The notes under the pieces: generated by a model
What the model was told of the DNA's origin: nothing
Database searches by the model: none
Seen by the model: only the letters and a program-made list of their open reading frames with translations
Shown here: in pieces, positions 5,904 through 12,634 of the stretch
Layout of the letters: each line of letters opens with the position of its first letter
Numbering within the stretch: position 1 is the stretch's first letter
Source: Thioalkalivibrio sp.
GTDB taxonomy: Bacteria; Pseudomonadota; Gammaproteobacteria; Ectothiorhodospirales; Ectothiorhodospiraceae
NCBI GenBank assembly: GCA_018224485.1
Contig: JAGTVE010000232.1
Location: 1 to 14,779, forward strand
Direction: 5' to 3'
DNA length: 14,779 bases
Position numbers and translations under genes: made by a program

Positions 5904-6695
5904 ATGCGCACTACCATTCGCACCCTCGAAAGGCACAAGCGGGACGGACGGCCGATCACCTGCCTGACCGCCTACGATGCCAGCTTCGCCCGGCTGCTGG
6001 ACGCCTCGGACATCGACGTGATCCTGGTGGGCGACTCGCTGGGCATGGTGGTGCAGGGGCACGAGACCACACTGCCGGTGACCATCGAACACGTGGTCTA
6101 CCACGTCGAGGCGGTGTTCCGGGGTAGCCGCCGCGCGATGCTGATGGCCGACCTGCCGTTTCTCGGTGACCGCGACGCGCTGACCGCGCTGGAACAGGGG
6201 GGCGCGCTGATGCGGGCCGGCGCGCAGATGGTCAAGGTGGAATGCAACGGCGGCCACACCGGTCTCGTGCAGCGTATGGCCGGCTCCGGGATTCCGGTGT
6301 GCGCGCATCTTGGCCTGACCCCTCAGGCGGTGCACCGCTTCGGCGGCTATCGGATCCAGGGCCGCGAGTCCGCGGCGGCCGATCGCATCGAGGCGGAGGC
6401 ACGGGCGCTCGAGGCCGCGGGGGCACAGTGCCTGCTGCTCGAGGGGGTTCCGGAGGCGCTGGCGGCGCGCATCACGCAGGCGGCCCGGGTGCCGGTGATC
6501 GGGATCGGCGCCAGCCCCGACTGCGACGGACAGGTGCTGGTGCTGCAGGACGTGATCGGCCTAACGCCCGATCCGCCCCGGTTCGCACGCGACTTCATGT
6601 CCGGGGCCGGAGGGCTTGCCGAGGCCATAGCGGCCTATGCCGCGGCAGTGCGGGAGCGCCGCTTCCCCGTTTCCGGCGAGCACACCTTCACCTGA
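5904..6695 (+). CDS. panB: 3-methyl-2-oxobutanoate hydroxymethyltransferase (ketopantoate synthesis)
   Basis: 263 residues, the family length. It transfers a hydroxymethyl group from 5,10-methylene-tetrahydrofolate to alpha-ketoisovalerate, the first committed pantothenate step. The Mg2+ ligands of the E. coli enzyme are matched one position earlier: D44 (LVGDSLGMV), D83 (MADLPF) and E113 (MVKVE). K111, H135 (AHLGLTPQ) and catalytic E180 (LLEGVP) are also present. GGYRIQGR (147-154) and IGIGASPDCDGQ (199-210) follow the family pattern. Slight departures are VECN where most members have VEGG, and GIGAS for GIGAG. The ATG at 5904 has AGGAGGT 3 nt upstream, 17 nt after dgk. panC starts 5 nt downstream. 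Confidence 0.97.
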   Translation: MRTTIRTLERHKRDGRPITCLTAYDASFARLLDASDIDVILVGDSLGMVVQGHETTLPVTIEHVVYHVEAVFRGSRRAMLMADLPFLGDRDALTALEQGGALMRAGAQMVKVECNGGHTGLVQRMAGSGIPVCAHLGLTPQAVHRFGGYRIQGRESAAADRIEAEARALEAAGAQCLLLEGVPEALAARITQAARVPVIGIGASPDCDGQVLVLQDVIGLTPDPPRFARDFMSGAGGLAEAIAAYAAAVRERRFPVSGEHTFT

Positions 6696-6700
6696 ACCCG

Positions 6701-7585
6701 ATGCGTATCCTTCGCGATCGACGCCAGCTGACCGCGCTGTGCCGGCAATGGCGGAGCAGGGAGGTCGACAGGCTCGCCTTCGTGCCGACGATGGGCAATC
6801 TGCACGCGGGTCACCTTGCGCTGGTGCGCCACGCACGGGAACAGGGCCACCGCGTGGTGGTGAGCGTGTTCGTGAACCCCCTGCAGTTCGACCGTCCCGA
6901 CGACCTCTCCCGCTATCCGCGAACGCTGGAGGCCGACGCGAAGGTGCTGGCCGAGGCCGGCATCGACGCCCTGTTCTGTCCGGAGGCCGCCGAGATGTAC
7001 CCGGAACATGAGCCGGTGACGGCGCGGGTGGTGGTCTCCGGACTGTCCCGCGTGCTCGAAGGCGAATCGAGGCCGGGCCACTTCGACGGGGTCGCCACCG
7101 TCGTCGCCAAGCTGTTCAACCTGGTGCGGCCCGATCTCGCGGTCTTCGGCGAGAAGGATTATCAGCAGCTGCTGCTGATCCGGGGCATGGTCGCGTCGCT
7201 GAACTTTCCGGTGTCCGTCCAGGCCGTGCCCACGGTGCGCGAGAGCGACGGGCTGGCGCTCAGTTCCCGCAACGCGCAGTTGTCGCCTTCCGCGCGGGCG
7301 CGGGCGCCGGAACTGTACCGTTGCCTGCGGGACACGGTGGAGGCCTGCCTGCTCGAACCCGACCAGTGGCCCGGGATGTTCCCCGAACTCCTCGCCACCT
7401 CCGAGGGGCGGTTGCGCGAGGCGGGTTTCCGGCCGGATTATCTCAGCATCCGGCGCGCCGAAGATCTGGGCGACCCCGAGCCTGGAGACCGGGATCTGAT
7501 CCTGCTGGCGGCTGCCTGGCTTGACGGCGTCCGGCTGATTGATAATCTGCGGCTTCGCTGCGGGAAGTTTGCCGGTCGGGCATGA
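6701..7585 (+). CDS. panC: Pantoate-beta-alanine ligase (pantothenate synthetase)
   Basis: 294 residues, slightly longer than the E. coli enzyme (283) because of a C-terminal extension. It joins pantoate and beta-alanine using ATP through a pantoyl-adenylate. Visible motifs are FVPTMGNLHAGH (27-38) with the HxGH nucleotide-binding signature, VFVNPLQF (57-64), GRP-like SRPGHFDGV (123-131) that contacts pantoate, VFGEKDYQQL (148-157) and RESDGLALSSRN (180-191) with the KMSKS-equivalent segment. The ATG begins 5 nt after the panB stop without a clear Shine-Dalgarno, so expression probably depends on translation of panB. The beta-alanine substrate is made by the next gene, panD. Confidence 0.97.
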   Translation: MRILRDRRQLTALCRQWRSREVDRLAFVPTMGNLHAGHLALVRHAREQGHRVVVSVFVNPLQFDRPDDLSRYPRTLEADAKVLAEAGIDALFCPEAAEMYPEHEPVTARVVVSGLSRVLEGESRPGHFDGVATVVAKLFNLVRPDLAVFGEKDYQQLLLIRGMVASLNFPVSVQAVPTVRESDGLALSSRNAQLSPSARARAPELYRCLRDTVEACLLEPDQWPGMFPELLATSEGRLREAGFRPDYLSIRRAEDLGDPEPGDRDLILLAAAWLDGVRLIDNLRLRCGKFAGRA

Positions 7586-7597
7586 TTGCCGCATAAT
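7569..7597 (+). promoter_or_regulatory. Candidate sigma70 promoter of panD
   Basis: TTGCCG (7569-7574), a 17-bp spacer and CATAAT (7592-7597) match -35/-10 consensus in four and five of six positions. The element straddles the end of panC and would start transcription near 7604, giving a leader of about 40 nt. The 59-bp A+T-richer gap before panD contrasts with the tight packing upstream and fits an independent promoter. Confidence 0.4.
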
Positions 7598-7644
7598 GCG
7601 CTGCACAATAATTTATGACGAAAGCGTCACCGGAGTTTCCGCCG

Positions 7645-8025
7645 ATGATGATCAGCCTACTGAAGGGCAAGTTGCACAAGGCCCGCGTCACGCACTGCGA
7701 ACTCGAGTACGAGGGTTCCTGCGCGATCGATACCCGACTGCTGGAGGCGGCCGGCATCCTGCCGTTCGAGCAGATCCAGATCTACAATATCGATAACGGC
7801 GAACGCTTCACCACCTACGCGATCGAGGCCGAGGCGGGCTCGGGCGTGATCTCGGTGAACGGCGCCGCCGCGCACAAGGCCGCGGTCGGGCACCGGGTGA
7901 TCATCTGCGCCTATGGCCAGCTGGACGCGGAGGAGGCCCGATCGTTCACCCCGAACCTGGTCTATCTGGGTCAGGGCAACCGCATCACGCACACCGGCCA
8001 CCAGATCCCGGTCCAGGCCGCCTGA
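7645..8025 (+). CDS. panD: Aspartate 1-decarboxylase proenzyme
   Basis: 126 residues from the ATG at 7645, identical in length to E. coli PanD. The proenzyme self-cleaves between Gly24 and Ser25 (EYEGSCAID, 21-29 here), turning Ser25 into a pyruvoyl group that decarboxylates aspartate to beta-alanine for PanC. The conserved start [16 protein letters not shown] carries Lys9 of the active site, and [16 protein letters not shown] holds the Arg and Tyr contacts. [14 protein letters not shown] is the conserved Asn/Gly/Ala turn. Two adjacent ATGs (7645, 7648) are possible; GGAG at 7632-7635 is 9 nt from the first. A longer in-frame opening from 7615 adds residues not found in the family. Last gene of the rightward run, convergent with ppc. 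Confidence 0.96.
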   Translation: MMISLLKGKLHKARVTHCELEYEGSCAIDTRLLEAAGILPFEQIQIYNIDNGERFTTYAIEAEAGSGVISVNGAAAHKAAVGHRVIICAYGQLDAEEARSFTPNLVYLGQGNRITHTGHQIPVQAA

Positions 8026-8041
8026 TCCGGGCCGGCACCGT

Positions 8042-8070
8042 CTGGTGGGTGCGCTTCGCTTCACCCACCC
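8042..8070 (-). repeat. REP-like hairpin element, copy 1
   Basis: On the plus strand GGTGGGTG (8044-8051) pairs perfectly with CACCCACC (8062-8069) across a 10-nt loop. Read on the minus strand, the 29-nt unit aligns with copy 2 at 23 of 29 positions. The loop is AAGCGAAGCG in that reading. It lies just after panD and may also act as a transcription barrier, but has no T tract. Confidence 0.75.
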
Positions 8071-8100
8071 TGCGCGGTACCCCCGCCAACGCACCCGGTA

Positions 8101-8129
8101 GGGTGGGCCAAGCGCAGCGGGCCTACCAG
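8101..8129 (+). repeat. REP-like hairpin element, copy 2 (inverted relative to copy 1)
   Basis: GGTGGGCC (8102-8109) pairs with GGCCTACC (8120-8127) as an 8-bp stem with one G-T wobble, around the 10-nt loop AAGCGCAGCG. Copies 1 and 2 share stem length, loop length and most bases, and lie head to head 30 bp apart. Where copy 1 has TG/CA in the stem, copy 2 has CC/GG, so pairing is preserved by compensatory change. It ends 11 bp from the ppc stop codon. Confidence 0.75.
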
Positions 8130-8140
8130 GGAACGCCCCC

Positions 8141-10981
8141 TCAGCCCGTGTTCCGCATGCCGGCCGCGATCGCGTTGATCGAGCGCAGCAGCGGCGCCAA
8201 CCACGGGTTGGCCTCATCCTCCTCCGAACGGACCTCCTCGACGGCCCGCGACTCCCGCAGCAGATGGATCTGGATGCTGTTCAGCGGATCCAGATAGGGA
8301 TCGCGCCGCTGCAGCGACAGTGCGAGCAGCGGCGTCCCGGCCATCAGCGCATCGAGCTGCGAGACCAGCAGGACCTCCCGCACCGTGCGCTCGTACTCGT
8401 CCCGGATGCGTGCATAGACCGCGTCGGACAGCGCGCGGTCGCTGCACAAACGGGCGTATTCAGCGGCGGTGCGCATGTTCGCCTTGCTCAGCGCCATCTC
8501 ACTGTTCGACAGCAGTGAGCGGAAGAACGGCCACTCGGCATACATCCGCCGCAGCAGTTCCAGCCGGTCCGGATCGTCTCTCCGCCAGCCCTCCAGCGCG
8601 CTGCCGATTCCGTACCAGGCAGGCACCGTGTGGCGCGACTGCCCCCAGCCGAAGACCCAGGGAATGGCCCTGATGGAGGACTTCGACCGGTCGGTCTTGC
8701 GCCGGTGCGAGGGCCGGGAACCGATATTGAGGAAGCCGATCTCCTGCACCGGCGTGCCCTCGTAGAAGTAGTCGAGCAGGCCCGGGGTGCGGTCGACCAG
8801 ATCGCGGTAGGCATCCTCGCCCAGCGCGGCGAGTTCGTTCATCGTCTCGCGGTATTCGTCGCGGTCGCAGGTCGGTTCGCGGATCAGGCTGCGGCTGGCA
8901 AGGATCAGGCCGGTCGCGCCCATGCCGATCTCGTAGACCGCGGTCTCCACGTTGCTGTACTTGTAGGACAGCACCTCCCCCTGCTCGGTGAACTTGATGC
9001 GGCCCTGCACCGTGGCGGGAGGCTGGGCGAGGATGGACTCGTGGGTCGGGCCGCCGCCCCGGCCAACGGTGCCACCGCGCCCGTGGAACAGCTGGCAATG
9101 GACACCGAAGCGCTCGCTGATCGCGACGATCTTCTGCTGCGCCTCGTAGAGGCTCCAGCTGGAGGCCAGGATGCCGCCGTCCTTGCAGGAGTCGGAGTAG
9201 CCGAGCATCACCTCCTGCAGGTCGCCGTTCGCGGCCAGCATCCGCCGGTAGCAGGCATTGCCGAACAGGCTGTTCAGGACCGAGTCGACGTGGACCAGGT
9301 CCTCGATGGTCTCGAATAGCGGCGCGATCCGAAGATGGCAGAAGGCGTCGCCTCCGCTGTGGCCGGCGAGGGCGGTCAGCCGCCCGAGCAGCAGGACCTC
9401 GAGCACGTGCGAGGCCGCATGGGTCATCGAGATCACGTAGGTGCCGATGCCTTCCGCTCCGACCTCGCGGCGCATCGCGCGGATCACGTCGAACACACGC
9501 AGCGTATCCCGCGCTTCCTCGTCCAGGGCGTCCTGATCGATCTCGGGCAGCTCCGGGCGATCGATCAGCCGGCTCAGCAGCTCCAGCCGGGACGCCTCGT
9601 CCAGGGACTGGTAGCCGGCTTCCACTCCGGCCTGTGCGAGCACCGACGCCACAGCGCGGGTGTGCACGCTGGATTCCTGCCGCACGTCGAGGTGATGGAG
9701 GTGGAAACCACAGGTCTCCACGAGGCGGATCAGGTCGGTGAGTTCCCGTCCGGCAATGTTCCGCTCGCCGTGGCTGACCAGCGAGTCGTGAATCACGCGG
9801 AGGTCCTCCAGAAAACCCTCCGCACCGGCATAGGCCGAACTGACGGGCAGGATCGCCGCCTCGCCCGAAAGGCGCCGATCCACCGTGGCCAGCGTCTCCT
9901 TCAGGCGGAAGAGCATGATCTGGAGCTTGCGGCGGTAGGGCTCCGTCTCGTAGCGGTCCCTGGCGCCCTGGAAGACCGCGGGCGCGATGCTGTCGTCCGC
10001 CTCCAGACTGGTCCTGAAGGCCGCGGAGGGCTCGCACATCAGTGACGAGTGCGTCAGCACATTGCGCAGCCGCACCACGCGCCTGAGGTATTCGCGCAAC
10101 ACCTGCCGCATCGCCAGGCGGCAGGCCATCGCGGTGACCGCGGGGGTCACGTTGGGGTTGCCGTCACGATCACCCCCGATCCAGGAACCGAAGCGCAGAA
10201 AGGCCGGGATGCGGATCGGCAGGCCACCGTCGGGCCGGGTTCCGTAACTGCGCCGCACGGCCTTCTCGAGGAACCGGTAGGCCAGCGGTATCGCCTCGAA
10301 CAGGCTCTCCTCGAAGTAGAAGAGTCCATACTTGATCTCGTCGCGCACCTGGGGTTTCTTCACCCGCACCTCGTTGGTGCGCCACAGGATCTGGATGTGC
10401 CCCTCCAGCTCCTCGATCAGCAGCTTGCGCTCGGCCGCGCCGATGCGCGGGTTGTTGATCTGGTCCGCGGTCTGGAACACGCGCCGCTGGTTCTCCATCG
10501 TGGTGCGTCGCCGGGCCTCGGTCGGATGCGCGGTGAACACCGGCATATAACTGATCTGCGACAGCAGCCCCTCCAGTTCGGCCGCGGTGACGCCCTCAGC
10601 GCTCAAGTCACGCAGCGTCCGGTCGAAGGAGCCCACCCACAGGGGTTCCCCGCTGCTGACCTGGGCGCGGCGCCAGCGGTAGTACAGGTCTTCCTCGGCA
10701 ATGTTGACCAGGCTGAAGTAGATGCTGAAGGCGCGGATCACGCGCTCGGTCACCTCCGGGCTCTGTTGCACGATGAAGCGCATCAGTCGCTGGCGCAGAT
10801 GCGGATCCTCGCGCTTGCGGAGGCTGACGAAGCCCTTGCGCAGGGTCTCGACGGCGTTGAAGACCTTCTCACCCTCCAGCCGGTGTATGACCTGGCCCAG
10901 CAGATCGCCGAACAGACGAACCCTGGCGCGGAGCTCCCTGTCCTTGGGCAGAAACAGCTGATCGCTTGGATGCGTGGTCAT
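8141..10981 (-). CDS. ppc: Phosphoenolpyruvate carboxylase
   Basis: 946 residues, longer than E. coli Ppc (883) but within the bacterial range. It carboxylates PEP with bicarbonate to oxaloacetate, replenishing the TCA cycle. All hallmarks are visible: VFTAHPTEARRRT (148-160) with catalytic His152, GSWIGGDRDGNPNVT (265-279), VMLGYSDSCKDGG (591-603) with Lys600, the glycine-rich FHGRGGTVGRGGGPTHESI (632-650), IPWVFGWGQSR and the C-terminal R-N-T-G in place of the more usual Q-N-T-G. Arg641, the Lys in MALSKANM and the terminal Asn correspond to the E. coli aspartate-inhibitor site, so feedback by aspartate is plausible. The ATG has AGGGG 5 nt upstream. Downstream of glgA on the same strand with a 108-bp gap, convergent with panD. 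Confidence 0.97.
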   Translation of the reverse strand: MTTHPSDQLFLPKDRELRARVRLFGDLLGQVIHRLEGEKVFNAVETLRKGFVSLRKREDPHLRQRLMRFIVQQSPEVTERVIRAFSIYFSLVNIAEEDLYYRWRRAQVSSGEPLWVGSFDRTLRDLSAEGVTAAELEGLLSQISYMPVFTAHPTEARRRTTMENQRRVFQTADQINNPRIGAAERKLLIEELEGHIQILWRTNEVRVKKPQVRDEIKYGLFYFEESLFEAIPLAYRFLEKAVRRSYGTRPDGGLPIRIPAFLRFGSWIGGDRDGNPNVTPAVTAMACRLAMRQVLREYLRRVVRLRNVLTHSSLMCEPSAAFRTSLEADDSIAPAVFQGARDRYETEPYRRKLQIMLFRLKETLATVDRRLSGEAAILPVSSAYAGAEGFLEDLRVIHDSLVSHGERNIAGRELTDLIRLVETCGFHLHHLDVRQESSVHTRAVASVLAQAGVEAGYQSLDEASRLELLSRLIDRPELPEIDQDALDEEARDTLRVFDVIRAMRREVGAEGIGTYVISMTHAASHVLEVLLLGRLTALAGHSGGDAFCHLRIAPLFETIEDLVHVDSVLNSLFGNACYRRMLAANGDLQEVMLGYSDSCKDGGILASSWSLYEAQQKIVAISERFGVHCQLFHGRGGTVGRGGGPTHESILAQPPATVQGRIKFTEQGEVLSYKYSNVETAVYEIGMGATGLILASRSLIREPTCDRDEYRETMNELAALGEDAYRDLVDRTPGLLDYFYEGTPVQEIGFLNIGSRPSHRRKTDRSKSSIRAIPWVFGWGQSRHTVPAWYGIGSALEGWRRDDPDRLELLRRMYAEWPFFRSLLSNSEMALSKANMRTAAEYARLCSDRALSDAVYARIRDEYERTVREVLLVSQLDALMAGTPLLALSLQRRDPYLDPLNSIQIHLLRESRAVEEVRSEEDEANPWLAPLLRSINAIAAGMRNTG

Positions 10982-11010
10982 GAGGCCCCTGGATGCGCGG
11001 CTTGAACGAG

Positions 11011-11036
11011 CGGGGCCGGCGCGGCGGCCGGCCCCG
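11011..11036 (-). promoter_or_regulatory. 10-bp GC hairpin in the ppc leader
   Basis: CGGGGCCGGC (11011-11020), loop GCGGCG, GCCGGCCCCG (11027-11036) form a perfect 10-bp all-G/C inverted repeat. It lies between the candidate ppc promoter and the ppc start, 30 bp from the ATG. No T run follows on the minus strand, so it is not a canonical terminator for glgA. It could be a factor-dependent terminator or RNA-stability element, a leader structure controlling ppc, or a protein site. Confidence 0.45.
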
Positions 11037-11060
11037 GGTCTGTAACGTTCCGTCGAGTCG

Positions 11061-11066
11061 AGTATA
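11061..11066 (-). promoter_or_regulatory. Candidate -10 element for ppc
   Basis: TATACT on the minus strand in the glgA-ppc gap, 80 bp upstream of the ppc ATG and 23 bp after the glgA stop. No convincing -35 at 16-18 bp, so strength or activator need cannot be judged. It would make ppc transcription at least partly independent of glgA. Confidence 0.35.
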
Positions 11067-11089
11067 GCGCAGGCCCGAGGGCGCGCAGT

Positions 11090-12538
11090 TCACGCCCCGC
11101 CGGCCAGTCCTCGATAGAGATCCAGGTAGGCGGAGGAACTCTGGTTCCAGTCGAAGTCGCGCACCATGCCATTGCGCATGATCCGGCGCCAGTGCTCCTG
11201 CCCGGGTTCGGCGAACAGCGCCAGCACCCGCTCGATCGCGCCGGTGAGTGCGCCGACGCTCGCAGGGACGAAGGAGAAGCCCGTCGCGGTACCGTCCGCG
11301 AGGGTCGCGGGATTCGCGTCGATCACGGTGTCGACCAGGCCGCCGGTCGCGTGCACGACCGGCGGCGTCCCGTAGCGGAGGCTGTACATCTGGTTCATGC
11401 CGCAGGGCTCGAAGCGCGAGGGCATCAGGAAGACGTCGGACCCGGCCTCGATGCGGTGCGCGAGCGTCTCGTTGTAGGCGATGACGACGCTGCAGTGCTG
11501 GGGATGGGCGGCCGCAAGCGCGCGCGCCGCGTCCTCGAAGCGCCGCTCCCCGCTGCCCACCAGCGCCAGCTGAATGCGCCCGTCCGCAAGAAAGGGCACG
11601 CACGCCTCCAGCAGCAGGTCGATCCCCTTCTGTTCCACCATCCGGCCGACGTGCCCCAGCAGCGGGACGTCGTCCCGGACCGGAAGCTGCAGATCCCGCT
11701 GCAGCGCGGTCCGGTTCAGCGCCTTGCCGGACAGGTCGTCCGCACTGTAGTGCGCCTCCAGGTAACCATCGCGTTCCGGGTTCCACTCGCGGTAATCGAC
11801 CCCGTTCAGGATGCCGTGCAGGCTGGCCGAGCGCGCGCGGAGCACGCCATCGAGGCCCATGCCGGCCTCGGGAGTCTGGATCTCGCGGGCGTAGGTGGGT
11901 GACACCGTGGTGATCAGGTCCGAGAACACGAGCCCGCCCTTCATGAACGACAGCATTCCGTGGAACTCCAGGGCCTCGAAGTGCCAGAGATCCTCCGGCA
12001 GGCCCAGCGCATGGCGGACGGATCCGGGGAACAGACCCTGGTAGGCGAGATTGTGGATGGTGAAGACCGTCGGCGGGCGCCGCGGGTGGTCGCGGAGGAA
12101 GACCGGCACCAGACCGGTCTGCCAGTCGTTGAGATGCAGGACCTGGGGCGTCCAGTCCAGCCCTGCCTCGTTCACCGCCAACGACGATACGGCCCGGGCG
12201 AAGGCGGCGAAGCGCTGCGGGTTGTCCGGCCAGTCGCTGCCGTCGGTCGCCCGGTACGGGTCGCCGTCGCGCTCGAAATATGCGGGCCAGTCGATCAGGT
12301 AGACCACCACGGAGGTACCGGGCAGGTAGCCCTGGATCAGGCTCCACGGCGCATCCGCCGGGCCCGGCAGGCGGGTCGCGTCGGCGAGGCGGCTGACCGC
12401 CCGCGGGTAGGCGGGCAGCACGAGACGCACGTCCTGGCGGCGGCGCTTGAGTGCGGCGGGAAGGCTCGAGCTGACGTCGCCGAGGCCGCCGGTCTTGACC
12501 AGTGGGTATGCTTCGCTGCTCGCGAACAGGATGCGCAT
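11090..12538 (-). CDS. glgA: Glycogen synthase (ADP-glucose type)
   Basis: 482 residues; E. coli GlgA has 477. It extends alpha-1,4-glucan from ADP-glucose (GT5, GT-B fold). The N-terminal K15-T-G-G-L19 binds the ADP-glucose phosphates; HLNDWQT (135-141) and FTIHNLAYQG (159-168) are family signatures. In the second domain GRMVEQKG (298-305) supplies Arg299 and Lys304, and FEPCGMNQMYSLRYGTPP (376-393) carries catalytic Glu377 in the E-x-C-G motif. The ATG at 12538 begins exactly with the family start MRILFASSEAYPLVKTGGL; the long open frame continuing upstream across pgi is a composition artefact. Only a weak GAGAG precedes it. Divergent from pgi (96 bp between starts), which links hexose-phosphate flow to storage. 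Confidence 0.97.
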   Translation of the reverse strand: MRILFASSEAYPLVKTGGLGDVSSSLPAALKRRRQDVRLVLPAYPRAVSRLADATRLPGPADAPWSLIQGYLPGTSVVVYLIDWPAYFERDGDPYRATDGSDWPDNPQRFAAFARAVSSLAVNEAGLDWTPQVLHLNDWQTGLVPVFLRDHPRRPPTVFTIHNLAYQGLFPGSVRHALGLPEDLWHFEALEFHGMLSFMKGGLVFSDLITTVSPTYAREIQTPEAGMGLDGVLRARSASLHGILNGVDYREWNPERDGYLEAHYSADDLSGKALNRTALQRDLQLPVRDDVPLLGHVGRMVEQKGIDLLLEACVPFLADGRIQLALVGSGERRFEDAARALAAAHPQHCSVVIAYNETLAHRIEAGSDVFLMPSRFEPCGMNQMYSLRYGTPPVVHATGGLVDTVIDANPATLADGTATGFSFVPASVGALTGAIERVLALFAEPGQEHWRRIMRNGMVRDFDWNQSSSAYLDLYRGLAGGA

Positions 12539-12575
12539 GGAGACTCTCGGATCGCGTTGTATGGCCTGACCCGCC

Positions 12576-12581
12576 ATTGTA
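12576..12581 (-). promoter_or_regulatory. Candidate -10 element for glgA
   Basis: TACAAT on the minus strand, 37 bp upstream of the glgA ATG, in the 96-bp region shared with pgi. An overlapping TACACT sits 5 bp further upstream. No clear -35 for either direction; the pgi promoter could not be placed (best weak match TTGTAT at 12557-12562). Confidence 0.3.
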
Positions 12582-12634
12582 GTGTAGAGACGCACCGCAT
12601 TTCCTGCCCGCCGCCAACGACTCTGGAGCCTTCC

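Noticed and set aside
8026..8140. Possible CRISPR or tandem repeat array
   Set aside because: Only two copies, in inverted orientation, each a self-complementary hairpin with no spacer periodicity; a REP-like pair fits better.
10049..11005. 318-codon plus-strand open frame opposite ppc
   Set aside because: Lies wholly antisense to the conserved N-terminal half of PEP carboxylase and shows no recognisable motif.
11960..12634. In-frame upstream extension of pgi by 225 codons
   Set aside because: It is antisense to glgA, contains no recognisable domain, and the ATG at 12635 has a good Shine-Dalgarno and gives normal family length.
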